From assembly GCF_014698835.1 (NCBI RefSeq), contig NZ_JACJTU010000029.1, forward strand, positions 1 to 64,000: a stretch of DNA of 64,000 nt. The letters run 5' to 3'. Positions 17,709 to 26,843 of the stretch are shown here, in pieces (position 1 is the first letter of the stretch; each line of letters opens with the position of its first letter). Under the pieces are notes generated by a model. That model was not told the DNA's origin. It saw nothing but the letters and a program-made list of their open reading frames with translations, and did no database searches. Both the position numbers and the translations under genes were made by a program. Origin of the DNA: Nostoc paludosum FACHB-159 (GTDB taxonomy: Bacteria > Cyanobacteriota > Cyanobacteriia > Cyanobacteriales > Nostocaceae).

Positions 17709-20477
17709 ATGAAATACTGGGTCGCGAAATTAGCAATTTTTTTAGTTTTACTGTGCAACTTGTTACTAGTGACAGATTACGCAGCAGCCAACCAACTTGA
17801 AAATATTGATTTGCAGCCATTTAATGCACTCCCAGTAATTGAAAACTTAGCAAGTGCTGACAATAGTTTTGGCAATAGTAGAAAAGATGATTTTTTGCGA
17901 TTTATTGAAATAGCTAAAAGCTCAGATAAATTAGAGGGACTCTTCACAATTTATTGCAATCATGACTCAGATAAAATTTATTTAGAAATTAAACCAGAAC
18001 AGTTAAATAAAAACTATTTAGCCACAGTAACCTTAGAATCGGGCATTGGTGAAAATGGAATTTATAGTGGATTACCACTAGCTGATTTTCTTTTTTATTT
18101 CCGACGAATAAACAACAAATTGCATTTTGTTGTTCGGAATGTGAAATTCCGGACAGAAAGTCAATCGGAACAGCGATCGCTTGCTCGTTCATTTAGCGAT
18201 TCAGTTCTTTATTCACTACCAATAGATGGTACTCATCCGTTTAGTAAAAATATTTTGATTGACCTGGATAACCTTTTAATGCAGGACTTTCCCGGATTAT
18301 CTTCTTTATTAAAATACTCTTTGCAAGCTGATTATTACTTAGAGCCAAGCAAGTCTTATTTTGGAGATGTTAACAGCTTCCCCGAAAACATAGAGATTGA
18401 TTCAATTTATGGTTTTTCTTCGCAAGAAGGAGCAGATTTAGTCAGCGTACCCGATAGCAGAGCGCTGACTCTCAAGGTACACTACAGTTTTTCTCAGCTA
18501 AGAGAAAACAACGATTATGTTCCCAGACTTGCTGATGACAGAGTAGGATATTTTATTACTGCCTTTCAAAATTTCTCTAACAATCACTCTCAAGAAGAAT
18601 TTGTTCGTTACATTAATCGTTGGCATTTAGAACCATCCGACCCCAACGCTTCTTTATCTCCACCCAAAAAACCAATTGTATTTTGGATTGAAAATGCTGT
18701 ACCACTAGAGTATCGAGATGCGATTCGTGAAGGCGTCTTGATGTGGAACAAAGCATTTGAAAAAGCTGGATTCCAAAATGCGGTTCAAGTACAACAAATG
18801 CCAGATGATGCTGATTGGCAACCGGCAGATGTACGCTACAACACTATTCGCTGGTTCAATTCTTTGGATGGAGGTTTTGCCAGAGGGCCAGCCCGCGTCA
18901 ACCCACTCACCGGGGAAATTTTGGATGCAGATATTATTGTGGACGCCAATATGGTGCGCTCAATTCGCCAAACATATTACACCTACGTGGAGTCAAACAA
19001 TAAGGGATTAAACTCCCAATGCACTGGTGAAGATTTACCTGAGAAAAATAGGGAATGGGGAAAAAGGCTAACGGTTAGCGGTTTCCAGTCGCACACTGCT
19101 AACTCTCAAGCATTGACTTCACAAAAGAATTCTGATGTCTGCTATGGTATGGGGTCTGTAAATCAGGCAACTATGGGGGCACTGGCATTGTCAATTTTGC
19201 AAAACGCTACACCGAGTAGTGAAGCCATGCAAGAATATGTGCATCAATATTTGCGTTCTTTGATTGCTCACGAAGTGGGACATACTCTTGGTTTGCGCCA
19301 TAATTTTCACGGCAGCGCCATGTTAGCACCTCAAGAGTTAAATAACACCGAAATTACTCACACTAAAGGTTTAGTCGGTTCGGTGATGGACTATCTACCT
19401 GTGAATGTAGCACCACAGGGAGCAGAGCAAGGGGACTATTTCCCGGAAATTGTGGGGCCATACGACCAATGGGCAATAGAGTATGGTTATAAAATCAACC
19501 CATCGCCAAGAATTGAGCCAATAATTCCAGAAATGGAAAAAACTTTTTTAGAAAAGATTGCCTTGGCTTCACCGCAACCAGAATTATCTTACGCAACAGA
19601 TGAAGATATCTCAGATATCAATCCCTTAGCAAATGTTTGGGATATGAGTAATGATGTGCTGGTTTATTCCCAGTGGCAAATGGATAACGCCCGCGTGATG
19701 TTGCAGCGCCTCGAAAAGGGTTATTTATCACCAGGAGAAAGCTATAGTAACCTGCGCGTCTTATTTGATAGAGTACTTGGATATTATTTTAGTAATGCGA
19801 AATTGCTCTCTCAATACATTGCTGGACAATCGTTTCGGCGTCTCCATGCTGGTGATGATACATCCTGGGCATTTGTGCCAGTTTCATTATTAAAACAACG
19901 TCAAGCCTTGACTAAATTACAAGAATATGTATTTGGTGAAAAGGCTTTTAATTTCTCAGGACAATTATTGAATCAATTAGCCCCATCACGTTGGCGACAT
20001 TGGGGTAGTTTTGCACCGAATTATCGCCTTGATTATCCGATTCACGATCGCATTTTGAGTTTCCAAAGTGCGATACTGCGATCGCTATTAGATGGCGATC
20101 GCTTAAATCGGTTACAAGATATAGAATTAAAAACCCAGCCTGGCGAAGCACTCTCGATTCCAGAATTGTTCGACACCCTGCAAACAAGCATCTGGACAGA
20201 AGTTTTAAACCCTGGAGAATTCAAGCCGATTTCTAGTATGCGGCGTTCATTGCAACAAGAATATCTGAATATTTTGCTAGGGATGATGTTGCATACTAAT
20301 GATGCACCTGAAGATGGTCGGACACTGGCGTGGTACGAATTGCGGCAACTGCAAACAGCCATAGATGTCAGACTCAAACAACTAAGTGAAAATATTGATA
20401 TTTACACCTTAGCCCACTTACAAGCTTCTGGCGATCGCATCGATAAAGCGTTGAAGTCATTAGTCATTAGTCATTAG
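17709..20477 (+). CDS. Secreted zinc-dependent metalloprotease (DUF5117/DUF4953-like)
   Basis: This is a 922-residue protein if started at the ATG at 17709. An in-frame GTG at 17694 is possible, but AGGTGG lies 11 bases before the ATG, which favours it. An N-terminal hydrophobic segment (LAIFLVLLCNLLLVTDYAAA) looks like a signal peptide. The zinc site is LIAHEVGHTLGLRHNFH at about residue 521, an HExxHxxGxxH metzincin-type motif, with a downstream GSVMDYLPVN that fits the Met-turn. Proteins of this group have an N-terminal beta-rich DUF5117-type domain and a C-terminal helical DUF4953-type domain, and they presumably degrade peptides outside the cytoplasm. The last residues (SLVISH) come from a TCATTAG tandem repeat. 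The gene is divergent from the RTX giant gene, which may be a substrate, but this is speculation. Confidence 0.88.
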   Translation: MKYWVAKLAIFLVLLCNLLLVTDYAAANQLENIDLQPFNALPVIENLASADNSFGNSRKDDFLRFIEIAKSSDKLEGLFTIYCNHDSDKIYLEIKPEQLNKNYLATVTLESGIGENGIYSGLPLADFLFYFRRINNKLHFVVRNVKFRTESQSEQRSLARSFSDSVLYSLPIDGTHPFSKNILIDLDNLLMQDFPGLSSLLKYSLQADYYLEPSKSYFGDVNSFPENIEIDSIYGFSSQEGADLVSVPDSRALTLKVHYSFSQLRENNDYVPRLADDRVGYFITAFQNFSNNHSQEEFVRYINRWHLEPSDPNASLSPPKKPIVFWIENAVPLEYRDAIREGVLMWNKAFEKAGFQNAVQVQQMPDDADWQPADVRYNTIRWFNSLDGGFARGPARVNPLTGEILDADIIVDANMVRSIRQTYYTYVESNNKGLNSQCTGEDLPEKNREWGKRLTVSGFQSHTANSQALTSQKNSDVCYGMGSVNQATMGALALSILQNATPSSEAMQEYVHQYLRSLIAHEVGHTLGLRHNFHGSAMLAPQELNNTEITHTKGLVGSVMDYLPVNVAPQGAEQGDYFPEIVGPYDQWAIEYGYKINPSPRIEPIIPEMEKTFLEKIALASPQPELSYATDEDISDINPLANVWDMSNDVLVYSQWQMDNARVMLQRLEKGYLSPGESYSNLRVLFDRVLGYYFSNAKLLSQYIAGQSFRRLHAGDDTSWAFVPVSLLKQRQALTKLQEYVFGEKAFNFSGQLLNQLAPSRWRHWGSFAPNYRLDYPIHDRILSFQSAILRSLLDGDRLNRLQDIELKTQPGEALSIPELFDTLQTSIWTEVLNPGEFKPISSMRRSLQQEYLNILLGMMLHTNDAPEDGRTLAWYELRQLQTAIDVRLKQLSENIDIYTLAHLQASGDRIDKALKSLVISH

Positions 20478-20535
20478 GCATTGGGCATGGGGCATGGGGC
20501 ATGGGGCAACAGGCAAAAGGCAAAAGGCAGAAGTT
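20454..20535. repeat. Short tandem repeats at a gene end (TCATTAG, GGGGCAT, GGCAAAA)
   Basis: Three small tandem arrays in a row overlap and follow the stop codon of the metalloprotease gene: TCATTAG units, then GGGGCAT units, then GGCAAAA units. The first array supplies the codons for the protein's C-terminus. Confidence 0.9.
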
Positions 20536-20916
20536 CTTGAATTTTGAATTGATTTGTCTCCTCATTTCCCTATTACCCGCATTTCTCACAAGTTTGAAAT
20601 GCAGAGGGGCACAGGGGTAGAGGGAAAAGAACAAGGCACATTGAACTCTCCCCTGCTCAAGGTTTTGAGAGATGTGGTGAGAAATCCGGCTATTAGTCTC
20701 ATGTTGATTGGTGAATTTATTGGAACAGTGCTTTTAAGAAATATGGCTGAGAGACAGTTGATGTTATGGCTCTGGTTGGTGTAATTTATAATCCTGCGAT
20801 CGCTCACGAACCTCTAATCTAGTTAAACTGGTATCGCTAATAGTCAACCTGATTGGACAGTTTTTATTATTGGTGGTTCTTGAGGGTGGGTTAACGACTA
20901 CTAATATGGGACAAAT
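20536..20916. other. Intergenic region with possible decayed membrane-protein sequence
   Basis: A plus-strand frame over 20620-20784 encodes a hydrophobic stretch (SLMLIGEFIGTVLLRNMAER), and another frame near 20850-20905 also encodes hydrophobic residues (LIGQFLLLVVLEGG). Together they could be a degraded membrane-protein gene, but no family match is evident. Otherwise nothing was recognised. Confidence 0.3.
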
Positions 20917-23700
20917 GTGCTGAACCAAACCCAATATTTGAAGCGGTATGGAGTGGCGATGGCATCTGTCGCGATCGCTTTTTTACTCATGCTGGCACTT
21001 GACCCTGTTCTTCAATTGACACACGCTCCGTTTTTATTATTTTTTGGTGCAGTCACCGTCAGTGCTTTCTATGGAGGCCAAAATTCGGGAATTGTGGCAA
21101 CTCTCCTTTGTGCTGGGTTTGCCCATTACTATTTTTTAAAACCACAGTACAGTTGGAATTTAACCCTAGCCAGTGGACTCCAACTAGCACTATTCATCCT
21201 TGAAGGAATACTCATTACTCTGTTTCTTGACGCACACCGCAAGGCTCAAGCACAAGTCCGTAAAAGCTTTAACCAACTTGAGGTAACCGAAGCAGAAATT
21301 AAAGATTTGACCCAGGCACTTCAACGTCGAATCGATGAACTGCAAGCCCTCTTTAATGTCATTCCAGTTAACATTGCCTTTGCAGAAGATCCTGACTGTC
21401 ACGTGGTAAAAGTCAACGCTGCTTATGCAAAGCTGCTACAAATTCCCACAGATACGAATGTGGCTGTCACTCCAAAAGCCAAACAGTCTCAACTGCCGTA
21501 CAAGTTTTATCAAAATGGACGAGAACTGCTTGGACATGAGCTTCCTGTAGAGTACGCCGCAAAGCATGGTGTGGAAGTGCGCGATGTAGAAATCGAACTG
21601 GTTCGACAGGATAATGCTGTGTTTAGTTTGTTCGGCAGTGCCGTGCCACTATTTGATGAATCGGGTCAGCCAAGGGGCAGCGTGGGTGTCTACACCAACA
21701 TCACCGAGCGCAAACAAGCCGAAATTGCTCTACGCGAAAGTGAAGAACGTTTAAGAATCGCCAATGAACGCTTTGAATTGGCCGCAAAGGCAGTTAACTG
21801 CTTGATTTATGACTGGAATCTAGAATCCGATCGCATTGAAAGAACAGATGGATTAACCAAGCTATTCGGTTACTCGTTAGAAGAAGCTGAACCGACAGGG
21901 CAATGGTGGGTAGATCGCATCCATCCCGATGATTTGCAATCTATACAAGATCGGGCATTGTCTGTAATAGCAAAGGAAGATAACTTTTCTTCAGAATATC
22001 GCATTCTTAATAAATCCAACCAGTATGTTTATGTCCTCGATCAGTGTTTAGTCGTGGCGCGAGACCCTGATGGTAAGCCAACCCGAATTGTCGGTAGCAC
22101 AATTGATATTAGCGAGCGCAAGCAGGCTGAATTCAAGCTTCAGGAAAGCCAACGCTTCATTCAACAGATTGCCGATTCCATACCGGGAACGCTCTACGTA
22201 TATGATATGCAACAGCAGCGCAATGTGTATGTCAACCGTCAAATTGGTGAACTGTTAGGGTATTCACCCGAACAGATTCAAGCTTTTGGGGATCAACTCT
22301 TTGCTCAATTAATTTATCCCGAAGATTTTGCCGCCATTGGACTACAGTTTGAGCGGCTTAATCAGGCTCAAGAAGGCGAAGTGATTGATTATGAATACCG
22401 TATGCGCCATGCCAATGGCGAGTGGCGTTGGCTGTGGAGTCGCAACACAGTTTCTACTCGCACAGCCGATGGACTCGCGCATCAAGTGGTTGGTACGGTG
22501 CATGATATCACCGATCGCAAACTTGCCGAAACTGAACGGGAGCAACTGCTACAACGAGAACAAGCAGCACGAGAGCAAGCCGAACGTGCCAACCGAGTTA
22601 AAGATGAGTTTCTGGCCATCCTTTCCCACGAATTGCGATCGCCCCTCAACCCCATTTTGGGTTGGGCACAACTGCTGCAAACTCGGCAATTTGATGCTGC
22701 TAAAACGGCTGAAGCCTTGGCAACAATTGAACGCAACGCCAGACTTCAGAGCCAACTCATTGACGATCTATTGGATACTGCCAAAATTCTCCGCGGCAAA
22801 CTGACTCTGGAAATAGCGAGTGTCGATCTGGTAGTTGCCATCGAGGCAGCGATGGACACAGTGAGGACAGCCGCCGTTGCCAAAAATATCCTCCTCCATT
22901 CGGTGCTGCCTCAAATTGGGCGGGTATTGGGTGATACAAATCGACTTCAGCAGATCGTGTGGAACCTGCTATCGAATGCCGTCAAATTTACCCCTCAAAA
23001 TGGGCGGGTAGACATTCAATTGGCTCGAATAGGCGATCGCGCACAAATTACCGTCAGCGATACTGGCAAAGGTATTAAGCCCGACTTTCTGCCCTATATT
23101 TTCGAGTCATTCCGGCAAGAAGATGCTTCAACGACTCGAAGGTTTGGTGGGTTGGGGTTGGGGTTAGCCATCGTCCGTCAGTTGGTTGAAGCACACGGCG
23201 GTACCATTACCGCACAGAGCAAGGGCGAAGGGTTGGGAGCAACGTTTACAGTAGAATTCCCGTTGGCGAACCTTGAGGTAGAACCTGAGCAGACAGAGGC
23301 AGTGTTTGAAAAGGAACCCGATCTCAGTGGAATGCGAGTCCTGGTTGTAGATGACGAACCTGATTCCCGCCAGCTAATAGTAGTCATCTTGACTCAGTAT
23401 GGCGCAGAAGTTATGGCTGTTACCTCTGCGGTGGAAGTGTTGAACAACCTGGAATCTTTTCAACCAAATGTATTAGTCAGTGATATTGGGATGCCTGATG
23501 TGGATGGTTATTCCTTGATCCAACAGATTCGCGCTCTACCACCTGAAAAAGGAGGGCAAATTCCGGCCATCGCTCTGACTGCTTATGCAAGAGAGGAGGA
23601 TTACCAGCAAGCGATCGCCAATGGCTATCAATGGCATATTACCAAGCCCGTCAATCCAGAGCAGTTAGTTAAGGTAGTGCTGACTTGTCAGTTTAGATAA
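20917..23700 (+). CDS. Hybrid histidine kinase: DUF4118 membrane domain, three PAS, HisKA, HATPase, receiver
   Basis: This 927-residue sensor starts at a GTG that retains the complete first membrane helix. Residues ~12-110 form a KdpD-like four-helix DUF4118 membrane domain (with FGAVTVSAFYGG). A coiled stretch and three PAS/PAC modules follow (about 140-270, 285-405 and 410-535, with PAC ends GVYTNITERKQAE, GSTIDISERKQAE and GTVHDITDRKLAE). HisKA has the phosphorylatable histidine at about 571 (FLAILSHELRSPLNP). The ATPase domain shows NLLSNAVKFTP, DTGKGI and GLGLGLAIV. A C-terminal receiver has its aspartate at about 856 (VLVSDIGMPDVDGY). The protein can autophosphorylate and pass phosphate to its own receiver. 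No output regulator is adjacent, and the signal is unknown. Confidence 0.93.
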   Translation: MLNQTQYLKRYGVAMASVAIAFLLMLALDPVLQLTHAPFLLFFGAVTVSAFYGGQNSGIVATLLCAGFAHYYFLKPQYSWNLTLASGLQLALFILEGILITLFLDAHRKAQAQVRKSFNQLEVTEAEIKDLTQALQRRIDELQALFNVIPVNIAFAEDPDCHVVKVNAAYAKLLQIPTDTNVAVTPKAKQSQLPYKFYQNGRELLGHELPVEYAAKHGVEVRDVEIELVRQDNAVFSLFGSAVPLFDESGQPRGSVGVYTNITERKQAEIALRESEERLRIANERFELAAKAVNCLIYDWNLESDRIERTDGLTKLFGYSLEEAEPTGQWWVDRIHPDDLQSIQDRALSVIAKEDNFSSEYRILNKSNQYVYVLDQCLVVARDPDGKPTRIVGSTIDISERKQAEFKLQESQRFIQQIADSIPGTLYVYDMQQQRNVYVNRQIGELLGYSPEQIQAFGDQLFAQLIYPEDFAAIGLQFERLNQAQEGEVIDYEYRMRHANGEWRWLWSRNTVSTRTADGLAHQVVGTVHDITDRKLAETEREQLLQREQAAREQAERANRVKDEFLAILSHELRSPLNPILGWAQLLQTRQFDAAKTAEALATIERNARLQSQLIDDLLDTAKILRGKLTLEIASVDLVVAIEAAMDTVRTAAVAKNILLHSVLPQIGRVLGDTNRLQQIVWNLLSNAVKFTPQNGRVDIQLARIGDRAQITVSDTGKGIKPDFLPYIFESFRQEDASTTRRFGGLGLGLAIVRQLVEAHGGTITAQSKGEGLGATFTVEFPLANLEVEPEQTEAVFEKEPDLSGMRVLVVDDEPDSRQLIVVILTQYGAEVMAVTSAVEVLNNLESFQPNVLVSDIGMPDVDGYSLIQQIRALPPEKGGQIPAIALTAYAREEDYQQAIANGYQWHITKPVNPEQLVKVVLTCQFR

Positions 23701-23709
23701 CGTCTCCAG

Positions 23710-24597
23710 CTACCCTAGATACCCCTGCAATAAGCCTATCAGAATTTCTGGGACTTCCAAATGAGGTAAAACTCCGGCATCTGCGATCGCGTAAAACTTT
23801 TGAATTGCATTTGGATTTAAATTTGCTAATCTTCGTCCTGATTTGATGTTAGTAAATTGTGCTTTTTCTCCCCAAAATATCACCGTGGGAATTGTTAATT
23901 GCTGAATATATAAACTTAAATCAAAATAAAGTTCACCGCGCAAAAATGCTAAAGCGGCAAACTTAGCATTAGGTTGTTGGGCAGAAGTTAAATAAGCTTC
24001 TACCATTTCTTGAGATACTCGTTGTGGTTTAGCAAAGAGAAAACTTTCTAAAAAGTTTCGCACTGCAATTTCATTTTCTGCACCCAGACTATAAATAAAA
24101 TCGTCTACCACTGGTGTATTGATTACTGAAAGCGGAAGTCTGCGTCCACTACCTTGTCCAAAGTCATTAAATCCAGAGGGACAAACCAAAAATAATCTTT
24201 GGAATAAATTTGGTTGGGTAATAGCTAGGCGGATAGCAAAAGCCGCTGTTAGAGACGAGGCTACTACTGTGACTGGTTGGCGACAAGTTTGGATGATAAA
24301 TTCAGCGATCGTACTTAGATAATCCTTAATTTGATAATCTCTAACTGGATGAGCCGATTCTCCCCAACCGATTAAATCTGGCGCTAAAATTTGATAATTC
24401 GAGGCAAAAGCCGGATAAACTTTAGACCATTCATACGCAGACGCACCACCACCAAAGTTATGCAGAAATAGAAGTGGCGGTAAATTTTCAGTGTCAGCAA
24501 GTGCCCAAGGTGCATTCGTTTGAGTGTAATAAACCATTGCCCCCAAGGATGTATGGATGACTTTATGTCCAAAGCCAGGAGGTTGAAACTTAAGCAT
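23710..24597 (-). CDS. Alpha/beta hydrolase-fold protein
   Basis: This is a 295-residue alpha/beta hydrolase. The oxyanion-hole region is HNFGGGASAYEW, the strand-4 region is ILAPDLIGWGESAHP, and a late histidine lies in AGVLPHLEVPEIL. The nucleophile elbow reads VTVVASSLTAAFAI instead of the usual G-x-S-x-G, with alanine and threonine replacing the glycines, so the catalytic serine is present in an unusual setting. Enzymes of this shape hydrolyse esters, lactones, epoxides or haloalkanes, and the substrate here is not predictable. It is convergent with the histidine kinase (9 bp between stop codons) and lies 59 bp downstream of the HugZ-like gene on the same strand, so those two may be co-transcribed. 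Confidence 0.85.
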   Translation of the reverse strand: MLKFQPPGFGHKVIHTSLGAMVYYTQTNAPWALADTENLPPLLFLHNFGGGASAYEWSKVYPAFASNYQILAPDLIGWGESAHPVRDYQIKDYLSTIAEFIIQTCRQPVTVVASSLTAAFAIRLAITQPNLFQRLFLVCPSGFNDFGQGSGRRLPLSVINTPVVDDFIYSLGAENEIAVRNFLESFLFAKPQRVSQEMVEAYLTSAQQPNAKFAALAFLRGELYFDLSLYIQQLTIPTVIFWGEKAQFTNIKSGRRLANLNPNAIQKFYAIADAGVLPHLEVPEILIGLLQGYLG

Positions 24598-24656
24598 AAA
24601 ATTAAAAAATTTAGTTTAATTGGATAACTAATAATTGATAATTTATAACTTCTAAT

Positions 24657-25166
24657 TCATTCTTGCTTTTGATTGCTATCTCCTGTAATGTGAACAAGTT
24701 GATGAAGGTTATCACCACTGATGCGATAAGCTGCCCCGAAACCCACTACAAAACGACCTTCGCGGGGAGTTAGCTGGAAAACGCGAAAATCAGACAAGCC
24801 TCGCAAAATTTCTATAATTTGACCAAATTGTCCTTGAAATTTGTCAACAATTTGATTCCACTTGTCAGTTTCGCGCTCTACCAAAGTTACCGTACAATCA
24901 AAATTCAAACGGGTACGGGCAAAAATTTGGTTACTTTTGGCTTCATCCTCAATAAATAAAACACTAACATGAGGATTGGTATGGAGATTTTTGGTATGAG
25001 TCGCCAGACCACTGACATAAATATAAATATTCTTAGCATCATCCATGACAAAGGGAGCATAACTAGCATTAGGTATTCCTTCTGGGCTAACTGTGCTAAT
25101 AATTATACTTTCAAATTGTTCGGGAAACTTTTCGTACTCAGCTTGAATGCTTTCTAGTTGACTCAT
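24657..25166 (-). CDS. HugZ-family pyridoxamine 5'-phosphate oxidase-fold protein
   Basis: This is a 169-residue split-barrel protein of the HugZ/HutZ-like group. Conserved stretches are IISTVSPEGIPNASYAPFVMD near the N-terminus, GLATHTKNLHTNPHVSVLFIEDE in the middle and FRVFQLTPREGRFVVGFGAAY near the end. The family includes haem-binding and haem-degrading enzymes and flavin-binding proteins. The C-terminal GRFVVGFGAAYRI resembles the conserved end of HugZ-type proteins. A role in haem or flavin chemistry is possible, but no iron-uptake genes are adjacent. The upstream leader is short, with AAGGAG 12 bases before the start on the minus strand complement region uncertain. Confidence 0.8.
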   Translation of the reverse strand: MSQLESIQAEYEKFPEQFESIIISTVSPEGIPNASYAPFVMDDAKNIYIYVSGLATHTKNLHTNPHVSVLFIEDEAKSNQIFARTRLNFDCTVTLVERETDKWNQIVDKFQGQFGQIIEILRGLSDFRVFQLTPREGRFVVGFGAAYRISGDNLHQLVHITGDSNQKQE

Positions 25167-25829
25167 AAGTCAATTACCGTTTAAGGAGTAACAATCGATT
25201 CTGTATTCTAACGCGCTTGAGCGATGTCTAAAAGAAGCTACACCTAAATGTGGAATGGCAAACATTTGGCTTAATTGTAGCTAGTTTCAAAGTTATATGG
25301 GCAATTAATGAATTGCTTCTACCAGAAATGGTAAAAATTGTTTTGAGCATTGCGATCGCCAAGCCCTCAGCACCCTCACCGAAAAACCACGAAAAGCTAT
25401 CAGTTAGTCCAAAACAAACCAATCAAAAAGGGAGAAGTACCCGGATAATCGACCAACTGCATGGAAAAATCACGCAGGTATGTGTTGGGAAAGTGCGATC
25501 GCATTTGCACCCATTGTGCAAACCTGAATCTAAAATTAGTTTGCCAAAATAGGAAACTAACACTTCGTCAAAAATTTTCTGCAATTCCCTTGCCTAACAA
25601 AAAAATTATATTATCCTTTAGGATACTCTTCTAGATAGCTTCCTCGTCCGCCTTGAACTTAAGTTCAAGGCTAACAGCTAAAGTTTTCTCAACATGACTA
25701 AATCGCCAGGGTTTAGTGGAATATTTCAATAAAGAGATTCAAAAAACCCAGATATAAAATGACGATTTCCAATCCAAAATCGTTCGACTGAGCGTAGCCG
25801 AAGTCTAAAATTCAAAATCCAAAATCGTA
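25167..25829. other. Intergenic region with palindromic repeats
   Basis: About 660 bp. A plus-strand frame at 25250-25552 has no family resemblance and was not called. A perfect palindrome lies at 25650-25671, and a CAAAATCCAAAATCG-type repeat lies at 25765-25829. The last resembles sequence near 63365-63405. Confidence 0.6.
25650..25671. repeat. Perfect 22-bp palindrome
   Basis: The arm GCCTTGAACTT (25650-25660) is followed directly by its exact reverse complement AAGTTCAAGGC (25661-25671). It lies in non-coding DNA about 160 bp beyond the end of the moxR gene and has no T-tract, so it looks like a dispersed REP-type element rather than a terminator. Confidence 0.85.
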
Positions 25830-26780
25830 TCACCTTGGAACCGGCACTTGATTGATTACCGACGCAATTACCGCATCAATTTGTAAACCATCCAACATTG
25901 CTTCTGGTTTCAAAATCAGTCGATGACGTAGTAATGGCGATGCAACTGTTTTGACATCATCTGGTGTTACAAAATCCCTTCCAGTAAACCACGCTAGGGC
26001 TTGAGATGTCTGCAACCAAGCACCAGCGGCGCGAGGTGATGCACCCAAAGTTAAATCAGGATATTGACGCGATACTCTCACTAATGCCAACAAATAATCG
26101 ACGATCGCTTCTGATACTTTAACTTCTTTGACTGCTTGTCGTGCTTGCAAAATATCGTCTACTGTGGCTACTGGTTTCAAACGGTTAATATCTAAACGTT
26201 TTGCTGCAAAACCCGCCTGACGATTGAGTAACATTTGCTTTTCAGCAGCTTGGTCGGGATAATCTACCACTAGTTTAAATAAAAATCTGTCTAACTGTGC
26301 CTCTGGCAAAGGATAAGTCCCCTCAAATTCTAGGGGGTTTTGGGTTGCAATTACCCAAAATAAATCCGGCAAAGGTAAACTTTCACCATCCAAAGTTACC
26401 TGCATTTCTTCCATCGCTTCTAGCAGCGCCGCTTGTGTTTTAGGAGGAGTACGGTTAATTTCATCTGCTAGCAATACTTCAGTAAATATTGGCCCTTTTT
26501 TTAAAGTGAAATTGCGACTATTCAAGTCAAAAATATTTGTACCAGTGATATCTGACGGTAAGACATCCGGTGTTAATTGAATTCGGCGAAACTCACCTTG
26601 AATTAACTGTGCTAACACTTTTACCAATAGAGTTTTACCAGTCCCCGGAACTCCTTCTAAAATTATGTGTCCGCCCGCTAATAGCGCTACTAAAAGTTGT
26701 TGTATGAGGCTAGATTGTCCGACAATTACTTGGTTAAGACTTTGACCAAGGCGAATTAAAATAGAATGGGTTTCGTTCAT
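25830..26780 (-). CDS. MoxR-family AAA+ ATPase
   Basis: This is a 316-residue AAA+ ATPase of the MoxR class, which acts as a chaperone that helps activate or insert metals into partner proteins. Walker A is GVPGTGKTLLVKVLA (residues ~40-54), Walker B is VLLADEINRTPPKTQAALLEAMEE, sensor 1 is FWVIATQNPLEFEGTYPLPEAQ, and a C-terminal lid follows with GASPRAAGAW. It lies 47 bp downstream of the DUF4350 gene on the same strand, the normal neighbour in such operons. The usual DUF58 and transglutaminase partners are not encoded downstream, so the module is reduced or split across the chromosome. Confidence 0.93.
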   Translation of the reverse strand: MNETHSILIRLGQSLNQVIVGQSSLIQQLLVALLAGGHIILEGVPGTGKTLLVKVLAQLIQGEFRRIQLTPDVLPSDITGTNIFDLNSRNFTLKKGPIFTEVLLADEINRTPPKTQAALLEAMEEMQVTLDGESLPLPDLFWVIATQNPLEFEGTYPLPEAQLDRFLFKLVVDYPDQAAEKQMLLNRQAGFAAKRLDINRLKPVATVDDILQARQAVKEVKVSEAIVDYLLALVRVSRQYPDLTLGASPRAAGAWLQTSQALAWFTGRDFVTPDDVKTVASPLLRHRLILKPEAMLDGLQIDAVIASVINQVPVPR

Positions 26781-26808
26781 AATATTAATTTGTCACTTGT
26801 CCTTTGTT

Positions 26809-26843
26809 ACGAATTACGAATTACGAATTACGAATTACGAATT
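26809..26843. repeat. ACGAATT heptamer tandem repeat overlapping a stop codon
   Basis: Five copies of ACGAATT run through the spacer between the moxR and DUF4350 genes and into the 3' end of the DUF4350 gene. The last residues (LIRNS) and stop codon of that gene lie inside the array. It is the same heptamer as at 1036-1076. Confidence 0.92.

Noticed and set aside
20554..20784. Plus-strand 76-codon frame with a hydrophobic stretch
   Set aside because: It starts in repeat sequence and matches no family. It is mentioned only as a possible decayed membrane gene.
25250..25552. Plus-strand 100-codon frame
   Set aside because: Low-complexity translation, no ribosome-binding site and no recognisable domain. 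It overlaps the intergenic region only by chance.
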